Numbered from the stretch's first letter, positions 43,664 through 51,199 are shown. The stretch: 64,000 nucleotides of DNA from Sporobacter sp038405045 (GCA_038405045.1 JBBZIV010000003.1:1-64000); one strand, 5' to 3'. Notes: generated by a model from the letters alone, not told the origin. A program made the numbers and translations.

Positions 43664-43709
43664 TGGTGCGACCACCCCCGAACTTTTTGTTGATTTTGCC
43701 TCACCAGCC

Positions 43710-43738
43710 TTGACATTATGGATCGATTGTGTTAGTAT
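43710..43738 (+). promoter_or_regulatory. tRNA-fMet promoter
   Basis: Perfect TTGACA (43710-43715), 17-base spacer, TAGTAT (43733-43738), about 28 bases before the mature tRNA. Confidence 0.75.
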
Positions 43739-43766
43739 TGAATTCACCTCTTCCAAAAGTGAATAT

Positions 43767-43836
<70 letters not shown>

Positions 43837-43843
<7 letters not shown>

Positions 43844-43891
43844 AATAAAAACCCTGTAATCGCAATGATTACAGGGTTTTTATTTGGTTGC
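43837..43891. terminator. 25-bp perfect palindrome at the element edge; terminator of the tRNA
   Basis: Positions 43837-43861 pair without mismatch with 43867-43891 around a 5-base loop (GCAAT). The stem starts inside the tRNA acceptor end (GCAACC) and includes TTTTTATTT, so it can end tRNA transcription in place of the host terminator now displaced to 61345. Both strands carry T runs. Confidence 0.8.
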
Positions 43892-43915
43892 ACTTTATCG
43901 TCAACAATTTGCCTT

Positions 43916-43934
43916 TGGTGCTTATTTGGTGCTT
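43916..43934 (+). repeat. Left copy of a 19-bp end repeat (candidate integrase arm site)
   Basis: TGGTGCTTATTTGGTGCTT occurs here, about 70 bp inside attL, and again without mismatch at 61129-61147 near attR, in the same orientation. It contains an internal direct repeat of TGGTGCTT, the usual look of integrase arm-type sites. Confidence 0.65.
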
Positions 43935-43965
43935 GTTCACTTAAAAATCAATGAAAATGCAAGAA

Positions 43966-44940
43966 TTATGCAGTAGTCCTGATTTCTATCATATCTGATA
44001 ATGCGATAAAGTCCTCCTTGCAGCTTCTAACTTTACCCATATGCCCAATGTTGATTTCGGGTGTTTCTAGTTTATAAATCGGTTTACTATATCTTTGCGC
44101 CGCAGGTACTAAACTATGGTAGTTTTTAATTGAACGGAGCGCATAATCACTTCCTTCAACAACTAGCTCTTTTGGGAACTTTTTTATTATTTGATTTTCT
44201 ATCTCGCTTTTAAATTGTAAGTTCCAATAATTAAACGCTTGAGTCGGATTTCCGCGGCTTATATTAAACCTTTGAGGTATATATCCTATAAATTTTGGGG
44301 TACCTTTTTGAATAGATAACTCGAGCTTTTCAGGTAAACGCGTTTGCACAACGCCCCATTCATCATGCCATTTCGAGATATTATTACTTACAGTTTTGAT
44401 TGCCATCAAAGAAAATAAATCCGGCGCAACAGGTAACGCAAAGTAATCACATGATAAAAGCAACGACCTATTCAATGGCCCTATATTTGGTCCAAGATCA
44501 AAAAGAACATAGTCAATATTATCAAATTCCGCTAGTTGCTCAACGAGTCTATGTATCGCGCCATGTACTCTGAATCCCCTTTCATAGCCAGCAAAACATT
44601 CTGTCCAAGCTGTCGATAACTGAGCCTCGTATTCAGCAATACCAATATGTCCGGGTAATAAATATAGATTTTCCGAAATCTCTATGGGGTTTATCGCAAC
44701 ATTAATGTCACCCGAACCCGTAATAACCCCTTCTAACGCTTTGTATATAGTTTTTGTATCATGAGCGTAAACTTTTTCTAAGTGCTCTTTATTAAGGCAC
44801 ATGGAGGTCAAGTTACATTGGGCATCTGCGTCAACCAATAATACTTTTTTACTTTTATCCGCAAGAATATGTCCCAAATTATATGTGAGTGTGGTTTTTC
44901 CTACGCCGCCTTTGTGATTAAATATACATAAACTTTTCAT
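43966..44940 (-). CDS. ParA/Soj-family ATPase
   Basis: A 324-residue deviant-Walker ATPase: KGGVGKTTLTYNLGHILA at the N-terminus, LVDADAQCNLT and FDLGPNIGPLNRSLL. Such proteins move or segregate DNA, usually with a ParB partner; none is encoded here. The gene is AT-rich compared with the integrase beside it, which suggests separate acquisition. AAGGAG precedes the ATG, and a promoter (TTGCGC 44998-44993, 17 bases, TATCAT 44975-44970, minus strand) can be drawn. It could help element maintenance or be a defence or regulatory cargo gene. Confidence 0.88.
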   Translation of the reverse strand: MKSLCIFNHKGGVGKTTLTYNLGHILADKSKKVLLVDADAQCNLTSMCLNKEHLEKVYAHDTKTIYKALEGVITGSGDINVAINPIEISENLYLLPGHIGIAEYEAQLSTAWTECFAGYERGFRVHGAIHRLVEQLAEFDNIDYVLFDLGPNIGPLNRSLLLSCDYFALPVAPDLFSLMAIKTVSNNISKWHDEWGVVQTRLPEKLELSIQKGTPKFIGYIPQRFNISRGNPTQAFNYWNLQFKSEIENQIIKKFPKELVVEGSDYALRSIKNYHSLVPAAQRYSKPIYKLETPEINIGHMGKVRSCKEDFIALSDMIEIRTTA

Positions 44941-44969
44941 TGTCCATCTCCTTAAATAAAGTTAAATAT

Positions 44970-44998
44970 ATGATATTCTTTTTATTTTACGTGCGCAA
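44970..44998 (-). promoter_or_regulatory. Candidate parA promoter
   Basis: Minus-strand TTGCGC (44998-44993), 17-base spacer, TATCAT (44975-44970). The -35 overlaps a small palindrome, GTGCGCAA(C), which could be an operator. Confidence 0.45.
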
Positions 44999-45026
44999 CA
45001 TTCTTTTACAAATAATAGCAATATTC

Positions 45027-45052
45027 GCGGGAGCCAATACACCGGCTCCCGC
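45027..45052 (-). terminator. Hairpin between integrase and parA
   Basis: Perfect 9-bp stem GCGGGAGCC / GGCTCCCGC with an 8-base loop. The T tract is poor on the minus strand, so it may be a weak terminator. Confidence 0.5.
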
Positions 45053-45081
45053 TTACTTTTAAACGTTCATATTGATTATTT

Positions 45082-46473
45082 TTATCCAAGTTTGCCCACA
45101 TTACTCGATGTCGGCGCCAGAATATTCTCGAGGACATCGGCCGCGGCCGCGTCGGCCGACTGGAGCGCATGAGCGTAGATCTTTGTCGTCGTGGAGGCGT
45201 TCGCATGGCCCAGTCTGCTGGCCACCGTCGTGATCGGCAGGCGCTTAGCGATCAGCAACGTGGCGTTGGTGTGCCTGAGGCTGTGGATGCTGATCTGCGG
45301 CAGATCGCTTCGGGCTACGAAGTCGTGAAACCACCCGGTCAGCGTGTCCGGGTGCATCGGTTTCCCATCCCAAGCGGTGAATAGCCGGTTGCTTTGCTGC
45401 CACCGATCCCCCAGCTGAATACGCTGCTCAGCCTGCCATACTCTGAAATCCTCGAGAGCTTGGAACGCAGGCGACGACACCTTGATCGCCCGCTCGGAGG
45501 TGATGTTCTTTGTGTCGTCCTCAAATATCCCTTTATCGGGTAGGTACAGGGAGCTACGCCGTACATGAATGACCTCGTTCTTAAAGTCGATGTCCGGCCA
45601 TTCCAGTCCGAGCAGCTCGCCCCGCCGGAAGCCTGTATAAAGCAGGATCTGGATCGCGGTGCGGTACTGGATGTCCTCGGCCTCAAGCAGTTTCAGCATC
45701 CGGGAGGCCTCGGTCTCGTCCAAATAGCGAGGGGTGCTTTTATCGACCTTGGGCGGCTTCACCCGCTCGCAGGGGTTGGAGAAAATAACCTGCCACTGCA
45801 CGGCCGTCGCAAGGATCGAGGAGATCAGCCGGTGATGGTGTAGGATGGTCTTGGCCGATAGGGTGCCCTCCTCTTCGGTTGGCTTAAATAGCTGAGTCAT
45901 CGGCAGCTCGAGCGCCTTGCTTATATTCTCGGCGCTTGTGCGTGCCACGTTCCGTTCCTGCGTGACAGAGTTGAGCACGGCCATGCTGACGCCTGACGTC
46001 GGGGCGAATCTGGCCTTGGTCATCTTCCGCTCTTGGAGCAGCGCCTTGAAATCGACTATACAGTGGTATCTTACATCGCTTCGAATCCCGGCCTCGGCCA
46101 GATTATCGTAGAACGAGAGAAGTAGGTGTGGCTGGATCTTGTCGAGCCGGAGGTGACCGAGCACGGCGTTAATCCGCGGCATCATGGCTTTATACCGAGC
46201 CAATGTTTTCGCCCGGAGCTGCTTATTGGCATAGTCCACGAACCACTGATCAGCAAAGTCAGCAAAGCGCATTGAACCTTCAAGCACCTGCCCGCTCCGG
46301 CAGCGTTCCTCAAAAAGCACCTTCTGGCGCTCCAGCTCCTTTGCCTCCTGCTTCGGTGTCATGCCCGGGTCTGGCGTCCATGTGGTGTGTCGTCGGAGCT
46401 GCTTGCCATTAAGGTCATATCCGCACGAGGACGTGACCTTGTAGCTGTCTCCACGCTTAACAGCTGTCGCCAT
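45082..46473 (-). CDS. int: Tyrosine site-specific integrase with embedded HTH
   Basis: Recombinase that inserts and excises the element at tRNA-fMet. The 463-residue protein has an N-terminal arm-binding domain, a SAM-like core-binding domain and a catalytic domain with Arg in TGFRRGE (R283), His and Arg in HSLRHT (H397, R400), His in LGHAN (H423) and the nucleophile in KIYAHAL (Y433). Between the core-binding helices, at about residues 152-197, lies an insertion that reads like an XRE helix-turn-helix (SGVSMAVLNSVTQERNVART, ENISKALELPMTQLFK). ATG at 46473 follows AGAGGTG; a GTG three codons upstream is inside that box. Confidence 0.93.
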   Translation of the reverse strand: MATAVKRGDSYKVTSSCGYDLNGKQLRRHTTWTPDPGMTPKQEAKELERQKVLFEERCRSGQVLEGSMRFADFADQWFVDYANKQLRAKTLARYKAMMPRINAVLGHLRLDKIQPHLLLSFYDNLAEAGIRSDVRYHCIVDFKALLQERKMTKARFAPTSGVSMAVLNSVTQERNVARTSAENISKALELPMTQLFKPTEEEGTLSAKTILHHHRLISSILATAVQWQVIFSNPCERVKPPKVDKSTPRYLDETEASRMLKLLEAEDIQYRTAIQILLYTGFRRGELLGLEWPDIDFKNEVIHVRRSSLYLPDKGIFEDDTKNITSERAIKVSSPAFQALEDFRVWQAEQRIQLGDRWQQSNRLFTAWDGKPMHPDTLTGWFHDFVARSDLPQISIHSLRHTNATLLIAKRLPITTVASRLGHANASTTTKIYAHALQSADAAAADVLENILAPTSSNVGKLG

Positions 46474-47134
46474 CGTCTGCACCTCTTTGATCTATAATCG
46501 CTAAGTTGTCATACTTTGTTCCGTCTGTTGTGGACGGGGCCTTTTTCGTAAAGGGGCCTCGTTTTCGGGGACGCCCAACCTTCGAACTCGGTGTTGGATC
46601 GAATCTGTATCTAATATCTCGGTAGACGGCCTCGAGTGACATGCTGACATTTTCCCATTTTAATCGGTCAACGTAAGCCATAAAATCTCGATGCGTCATT
46701 TGTTGGGCCATTCTCACAAGAATGTTTGATAATGGATCGGGAAACCCTTCGGGATCAGTGAAGGAATTGACCCCATATTCTCTCATCGCGTCGAGAAAGT
46801 CGGACACACTGGGGGAGGAAAGAATCCAATCAATCACCTCAAGCTGTTCGGGGCTACACTCCTTCAGAAATTTAATTGAACTATCAGAGAGTGGGATCTG
46901 CTCCGCCACTGCCGCGGTGACCGTGGTCTCGTAATCTGTGATCCCAATAAGATAATCAGACGTGACGCCGAAATACTTGACAAGTTTTATAATCGTCTCA
47001 ATCCGTGGCTCCCGTCCGTTCCGTTCATAGGCAGCCAGAGTGTTCGGATTGATCCCAAAGGCGGGGTCGGCTGAGATCTGTTCCTGAGTCATGCCCCGGA
47101 GTTCCCTCTGGCGCTTGATTCTATCGCCAATCAT
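46457..47134 (-). CDS. XRE-family repressor with AT-hook-like tail
   Basis: Likely master repressor of the element, 225 residues. The N-terminal HTH is clear (IKRQRELRGMTQEQIS, INPNTLAAYERNGREPRI, LVKYFGVTSDYLIGI). The middle is an unfamiliar helical domain rather than a LexA/CI-type peptidase, so RecA-driven self-cleavage is not expected. The C-terminal part holds a basic GRPRKRGPFTKK segment like an AT-hook. GAAAGGAGG precedes the ATG. Its end overlaps the integrase start, so the two are cotranscribed leftward. Operator-like boxes lie in the adjacent divergent promoter region. Confidence 0.85.
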   Translation of the reverse strand: MIGDRIKRQRELRGMTQEQISADPAFGINPNTLAAYERNGREPRIETIIKLVKYFGVTSDYLIGITDYETTVTAAVAEQIPLSDSSIKFLKECSPEQLEVIDWILSSPSVSDFLDAMREYGVNSFTDPEGFPDPLSNILVRMAQQMTHRDFMAYVDRLKWENVSMSLEAVYRDIRYRFDPTPSSKVGRPRKRGPFTKKAPSTTDGTKYDNLAIIDQRGADDGDSC

Positions 47135-47161
47135 TTATCCGCGCCTCCTTTCATTTTCTCA

Positions 47162-47190
47162 ATGTTAGCATGCAATCGTGCGATGTGCAA
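47162..47190 (-). promoter_or_regulatory. Leftward promoter of repressor-integrase
   Basis: Minus-strand TTGCAC (47190-47185), 17-base spacer, TAACAT (47167-47162). Box O1 covers its -35. Confidence 0.6.
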
Positions 47191-47316
47191 GAATAAATTA
47201 AACAATGATAAAAAAATTATAAAAATAATACAGAAACTGTTGACATTGTTATCGTCGTAGTTTATTATTGTGCCAAAGGATACGCGGATTATAATAATAC
47301 GAAATGCACGAATAAT
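47186..47316. promoter_or_regulatory. Three operator-like boxes in the divergent switch region
   Basis: O1 TGCAAGAATAA (47186-47196, +), O2 GCACAATAAT (47273-47264, minus) and O3 TGCACGAATAAT (47305-47316, +) share a GCA(C)(G)AATAA core. O1 overlaps the -35 of the leftward promoter and O2 the -10 of the rightward one. They are the best candidates for binding by the element repressor. Confidence 0.5.
47240..47268 (+). promoter_or_regulatory. Rightward early promoter of the element
   Basis: Perfect TTGACA (47240-47245), 17-base spacer, TATTAT (47263-47268), about 135 bases before the first early gene. Confidence 0.7.
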
Positions 47317-47409
47317 GACCAGCGTGGTCGACAGAAACATAAGACGGACGTCATGATTCCGGTCCAGAAGGGAGATAAAGTGCGAAATATAGAAACGAAA
47401 GGAGCACAT

Positions 47410-47763
47410 ATGAAACAGAACCAGAACGTAGCAACTAATCACCAACCGCGCACTAATGAAGCCTTCTTAAAGGCTGTCAGCATGAACGATTCTAAAACAC
47501 GAGATATTAGCGCAGAAGCCGAATCTATCGACGCATTTCAGAACGCGTATACTGATCGGTTATTCCAACAAATAGAACGAGTTCAACCCGGGCATTATGA
47601 TTTTCGCCTCGATGAGTACAATGCTCTCTCTGAGCGTTCTTGTGATTCTTTTAGTTTAATGATTTCAGTTTTTAAACTAGGATTTATTAAAGGTCAGCGC
47701 GCTGAAAAAGCCCGTGTTAAAAAGCAGCTCGGGATTAACAATGACAAGGGGGAGGTAGCATAA
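47410..47763 (+). CDS. Early element protein, unknown function
   Basis: A 117-residue protein, first gene after the rightward promoter. The N-terminal 40 residues are polar and probably disordered; the rest looks helical (IDAFQNAYTDRLFQQIERVQ, FKLGFIKGQRAEKARVKKQLG). No family is recognised. The ATG at 47410 has AAAGGAG 6 bases upstream; the in-frame start at 47353 does not. The stop overlaps the next start (TAATG). Confidence 0.6.
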   Translation: MKQNQNVATNHQPRTNEAFLKAVSMNDSKTRDISAEAESIDAFQNAYTDRLFQQIERVQPGHYDFRLDEYNALSERSCDSFSLMISVFKLGFIKGQRAEKARVKKQLGINNDKGEVA

Positions 47764-47969
47764 TGAAAATAATACGCAATATGGCGCTTGACCCTGAACG
47801 CGCTCAGCACATAGGCGGCCTATACCAAATCACCATAACTTTTGACGAAGAATCCAACGAGGAGCTTGAAAGTGCATTTTTAGACGCCCTCAATGTGTTC
47901 AGAAACAGTCAACCGGCAACGTCGATGAGTGGCCATTCTCAATCTACACTGCAATCTGTATCGACTTAA
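47763..47969 (+). CDS. Small early element protein, unknown function
   Basis: A 68-residue protein translationally coupled to the previous gene by a one-base overlap and preceded by GGGGAGGT. It contains YQITITFDEESNEELESAFLDAL and a Ser/Thr/Gln-rich tail. No family is recognised. Confidence 0.55.
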   Translation: MKIIRNMALDPERAQHIGGLYQITITFDEESNEELESAFLDALNVFRNSQPATSMSGHSQSTLQSVST

Positions 47970-48282
47970 GCATCTTACAATAATCACGGCACTCGCCGGC
48001 CACACCGGCACAAAATCCCCGCTTTGCATTAGGAACGGCTCCTGAATATCAGGATGTCCGGCCTGACTTAAAGGATGCGGATCCCCTACGGGACGGGACA
48101 CCAATCCGACTCGACCAAACTATACACCGGCGCCATCTTTTGGCCGCTGTTGAATGTAAAGAGCTCGAGCTGTCACCTATTGATCGCACCGGTATATGCG
48201 CGATCGAAAGGACAGCTTGAGCTCTTTTCTTTTTGCCGAGCTTTGAGCTGTCTCCAAATAAGACAGAAAGGAGCTGAAACAC
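47970..48282. other. 313-bp leader region
   Basis: No protein gene is supported. The stretch carries one GGATGTCC box (48052-48059) like those in the 11-bp arrays, and the long hairpin at 48158-48234 just ahead of the small XRE gene. Confidence 0.5.
48158..48234 (+). terminator. Long nested hairpin, terminator or attenuator
   Basis: The outer arms (48158-48174 and 48211-48227) pair over 17 positions with one G-U. The loop holds a second hairpin, GATCGC / GCGATC. It is followed by TTTTCTTTTT. It stands between the early genes and the XRE/HTH genes and may make their transcription depend on antitermination. Confidence 0.75.
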
Positions 48283-48486
48283 ATGATCACAGCAAAACCC
48301 GCCTCATTAAAGATGGCACGGATCGACAAAGGTTGGAGCTGCGCTAATTTAGCCAGAGTCGCTGGGGTGACTAGCCCCACGGTAACGAGAATCGAGAAGG
48401 GACTCTCCGCCTCCCCTGAGACAGCCAAAAAATTGGCCGACGCTCTGGGCAAGACCATATCCGAGCTTTTTACCATTGGTTGCTAG
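48283..48486 (+). CDS. Small XRE-family HTH protein
   Basis: A 67-residue single-domain Cro/CI-type DNA-binding protein: LKMARIDKGWSCANLARVAGVTSPTVTRIEKGLSASPETAKKLADALG is a complete five-helix HTH. A GAAAGGAGC box lies upstream. A Cro-like antirepressor or early regulator role fits its place. Confidence 0.85.
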   Translation: MITAKPASLKMARIDKGWSCANLARVAGVTSPTVTRIEKGLSASPETAKKLADALGKTISELFTIGC

Positions 48487-48518
48487 GGTATCCACATGAC
48501 ACGAAGGAGGTGCGCTAC

Positions 48519-48758
48519 GTGGATCGCATGCGTTTCCCGGAGCAGGCATTTGAACTAATACGTCAGGAGGATCCTGACACATCGATCACAGTGAACTATA
48601 TTCGCACGCTGGCAAAGACAGGGAAAATACCTGTTGTTATGATCGGCCGACGACATCTTGTAAACGTCGACGCATTACTCAATTATCTTGCACATCCAGA
48701 GCAGCATCAATATTCAGAGATCACACCCATCGGCCGGATCCGCATGTCTCGCCCATGA
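48519..48758 (+). CDS. Excisionase-like HTH protein
   Basis: About 79 residues. The core ITVNYIRTLAKTGKIPVVMIGRRHLVNVDALLNYLA is the winged-helix layout of excisionases and helix-turn-helix type 17 proteins. The GTG at 48519 follows AAGGAGGT at 7 bases; the ATG at 48528 is the alternative. It may direct excision or regulate neighbouring genes; a second protein of this kind is encoded at 60608. Confidence 0.75.
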   Translation: MDRMRFPEQAFELIRQEDPDTSITVNYIRTLAKTGKIPVVMIGRRHLVNVDALLNYLAHPEQHQYSEITPIGRIRMSRP

Positions 48759-48834
48759 GTCCGAGCCGGAGACGGGTACGATCCGTGAGGTCCGGGCATA
48801 AAACAGCCGGATCGGCAGAGAGGGGATGATATCC

Positions 48835-49197
48835 ATGGCACAGGACAAAAAAGGCTTTGTGCTCTACTACAGCTATCGCGAGCCGCTCGCCCTTTTAAGC
48901 GACGAGGATCGCGGGCGACTGCTCATGGCCCTGCTGGACTATGGGGAGTTCGGAAAAGTTGCACATCTCGGGAGTTCTGCGGAAATGGCGTTCTCCTTCA
49001 TCAAGGCCCAGATGGACAGAGACGCTACCAAGTGGGAGGAGACACGGCAGGCAAAAGTCAGAGCCGGGCAGCAGGGCGGCATTAAGAGCGGGCAATCCCG
49101 CAGAGCGTCGGCAGAAGAAGCGAAGCAAAATGAAGCAGACGAATCACTTGCTTCATTTGCTTCGGAATGTAAAGCAATGCAAGCGAATGAAGCGTAG
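48835..49197 (+). CDS. DUF6291-type phage protein
   Basis: A 120-residue protein with the start typical of DUF6291 (KKGFVLYYSYREPLALLSDEDRGRLLMALLDYGE) and a basic middle (WEETRQAKVRAGQQGGIKSG). Such proteins are common in phages and integrative elements of gut Firmicutes and often have low-complexity tails. Here the frame stops at 49197, but a Val/Ile-rich stretch continues in another frame just after (D-V-I-V-A-V-V-V-I-V-I-G-D-K), so the tail may have been lost by a frameshift. Confidence 0.7.
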   Translation: MAQDKKGFVLYYSYREPLALLSDEDRGRLLMALLDYGEFGKVAHLGSSAEMAFSFIKAQMDRDATKWEETRQAKVRAGQQGGIKSGQSRRASAEEAKQNEADESLASFASECKAMQANEA

Positions 49198-49296
49198 ATG
49201 TAATAGTTGCTGTAGTGGTCATAGTAATAGGAGATAAATACCCCCCCAAGCCCCCCGCCGGGGGGTTGCTAAGGGGGGCAACACCGAACAGTCGAC

Positions 49297-49348
49297 GGAC
49301 ATCCAGAGGACATCCACCGGACATCCGCGTGACGTCCGCCGGACGGAA
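49297..49348. repeat. Array A: five GGAYRTCC boxes at 11-bp spacing
   Basis: Boxes start at 49297, 49308, 49319, 49330 and 49341, that is every 11 bp: GGACATCC three times, then TGACGTCC and GGACGGAA. The box is nearly its own reverse complement. A matching array lies at 60457-60508. Confidence 0.75.
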
Positions 49349-49361
49349 GGGGGTGAAGCAG

Positions 49362-49547
49362 ATGGACAATATAAAGGCAGGCCAGACAATCATCAGGCCA
49401 GATAATCCCATGATCAGAGATCCAATCCCGGCAACTGTGAGCCCGCGTGAGCTCATATCCTCGCCTGATCTGCATGTCCTACCACGCGAGCGGGACAACA
49501 CGTCACGAGAATATAGCTGGCCAACCCTACCAATGAACGACCGCTGA
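49362..49547 (+). CDS. Small element protein, unknown function
   Basis: A 61-residue polar protein (MDNIKAGQTIIRPDNPMIRD ... YSWPTLPMNDR) that starts behind GGGGGTGAAGCAG directly after repeat array A. The open frame extends upstream through the repeats, but that part is probably not the gene start. No family is recognised. Confidence 0.45.
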   Translation: MDNIKAGQTIIRPDNPMIRDPIPATVSPRELISSPDLHVLPRERDNTSREYSWPTLPMNDR

Positions 49548-49558
49548 GAAGGAGTTTT

Positions 49559-50152
49559 ATGAAAATCGTTGTTATTGCAGCAAACAAGTCTATCAGTTCC
49601 GAGATCCCAGAGCATCAGGCTGGACACGTCCTCACGCGGATCATCGGCATTCTTTCAGCGGCCAGCACTCAGGCGTCGACACAGGCCTCCCCGGGCAGCC
49701 TGCTGATCGGTGGGAAAGCCCGCGGCATGGGCAAGCAGACTACAACCCAGCGCTCAACACCCGCTGGGAAACCGGAGCAGGGGCACGCTGCTCACCGGCA
49801 TACAGTGGCACCGACGTAGCCGAAAGCCGAAAAGGCCCGCGGTGGGAACTGTGACTTTTTACACCTCCGCTGCTACAAATGCGGCGCGACCAAAACATTT
49901 TACAAAAAGGATCCCATTCAATACTTTTCGTGCAGAGCGTGCGGCATCTCAACTAAACTTCCGGAGCGCCTCATGGAAATAAACACTAAAAGTGAGTGCG
50001 GATTTAAAACAGTTCACCGGTCAAATGTTATTAATGAGCAGGCGGTTATCAACTGCGTCAAGTGCGGAAAACAGATGTCTGTCCTGTACATAGGAGATAG
50101 CGGGCGCCAGCCCGATCTCAATACAACGCCGGCATCACCGGCAGAAAATTAG
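49559..50152 (+). pseudogene. Zinc-ribbon gene interrupted by an in-frame TAG
   Basis: A single reading frame runs from an ATG with AAGGAG upstream to a TAG at 50150, except for one amber codon at 49817-49819. The first part (86 codons) encodes MKIVVIAANKSISSEIPEHQ and a Ser/Thr-rich stretch. The second part (110 codons) has no canonical start of its own near its beginning and encodes a four-pair Cys protein (CYKCG, CRACG, SECGF, CVKCGK), a zinc ribbon. Either the gene is broken by a nonsense mutation or the TAG is read through. The next gene begins 10 bases after the end. Confidence 0.55.
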
Positions 50153-50162
50153 GGAGGTACAT

Positions 50163-50888
50163 ATGAACCACATCGACACAGGGGGCTTGAAAAATGCGGC
50201 AGCCGGATTTACCGAGGATTTGCTGACGCGGATTTGTGAGCCTGCCACCACAGGGGCCAAGGACTTCGCCACGGCCCGGGAACGCTTTGAGCGCGACCTC
50301 GCACTGCGAAGGAACGGCATCGGCCAGAGTGTCGGCAGCACGGATGCACGCCGGCAGGAAATTCAGCGCAGGAAGACCGAGCTCACCGATCAGATCGGCG
50401 TCGCCTATTCCGGGGCGGACGTCAGTACCGCGCAGAAGATCGAGGCCGAGCTCGAGGATCTGAGCCGGGAGGAATACGGTTTACAGTCCCGGATCGGACT
50501 CATGAAGGACGTCAAGGTCCGCGGAGATCGTGACCTGTTCGAGGACATGCTGGCCACTTACACAACACGCCTCCGGACGTCAGACGAAGCCGTGGCCGCA
50601 CTCGAGGAGCTCGCCCGAATTGCCGAGGATCAGGAGAAACTCCTGCATGACTTCGCCCAGCTGGCAAGGGAGCGAGTGCATGGATTCAGCACTGTACCGG
50701 GTAGCCCGGCAGACAACACCATGGTCGCCGCGGCCGAGGCGATGGTCGGCAATCTGGACATGACCGGGAACAACGCCGGCGGTCCGGAGAGAGCAAAGAT
50801 CCGTCTGGTCCGTGGGCACTCGGCCGGCATCGACAACACCCCGGGCTTCAAGATCTGGACGAGCTTCAGAAGTGGGGCGGCGCTATGA
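50163..50888 (+). CDS. Coiled-coil element protein, structural-type, unknown
   Basis: A 241-residue, highly charged helical protein. Residues 50-110 and 125-170 look like coiled coils (ARRQEIQRRKTELTDQIGVAY, AQKIEAELEDLSREEYGLQ, DEAVAALEELARIAEDQEKLL). The C-terminus is Gly-rich and ordered differently (KIRLVRGHSAGIDNTPGFKIWTSF). GGGAGG precedes the ATG. The next gene overlaps its stop, and the block continues into tail genes, so a virion scaffold or structural role is possible. I recognise no family. Confidence 0.6.
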   Translation: MNHIDTGGLKNAAAGFTEDLLTRICEPATTGAKDFATARERFERDLALRRNGIGQSVGSTDARRQEIQRRKTELTDQIGVAYSGADVSTAQKIEAELEDLSREEYGLQSRIGLMKDVKVRGDRDLFEDMLATYTTRLRTSDEAVAALEELARIAEDQEKLLHDFAQLARERVHGFSTVPGSPADNTMVAAAEAMVGNLDMTGNNAGGPERAKIRLVRGHSAGIDNTPGFKIWTSFRSGAAL

Positions 50889-51199
50889 GCACCCAGATGT
50901 CTGGGAGCTACCGCTTCCCTTCTTCCGGGATGACCAAAGTCACGCCCGATCAAAACATGATCACAGGCATACCGGCCAAGCGTGTGACCGTCGAGGTACA
51001 TGGTCCGGCCCGAGCATATGTCAATGGTCTCGAGATCAAACCCATTAAGTCCGGCCCGATGGGTTGCACATTTGAGCACGGCGTCACGATCCAGAGCCCG
51101 GCCGGAACTGCTGGCGGTATCACATCCCTTACCGTGGACAGCGACGCCGACCTCGTGATGTGGGTAAGCTCAGGAATAGAACCGAGAGGACGGATATGA
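50885..51199 (+). CDS. Small beta-rich element protein, unknown
   Basis: A 104-residue protein with the look of a compact beta sandwich (RVTVEVHGPARAYVNGLEIKPI, VTIQSPAGTAGGITSLTVDSDADLVMWVSS). The start overlaps the previous stop (ATGA), and the next ATG overlaps its own stop. A minor capsid or tail-associated protein would fit, but no family is recognised. Confidence 0.6.
   Translation: MSTQMSGSYRFPSSGMTKVTPDQNMITGIPAKRVTVEVHGPARAYVNGLEIKPIKSGPMGCTFEHGVTIQSPAGTAGGITSLTVDSDADLVMWVSSGIEPRGRI

Noticed and set aside
49297..49348. CRISPR-like array
   Set aside because: Units are 11 bp with 3-bp gaps and there are no spacers or cas genes.
49215..49361. Repeat-encoded protein segment (RRTSRGHPPDI-like)
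   Set aside because: The sequence is explained by the 11-bp DNA repeats; frames through the arrays on both strands give similar peptides, so protein selection is not shown.
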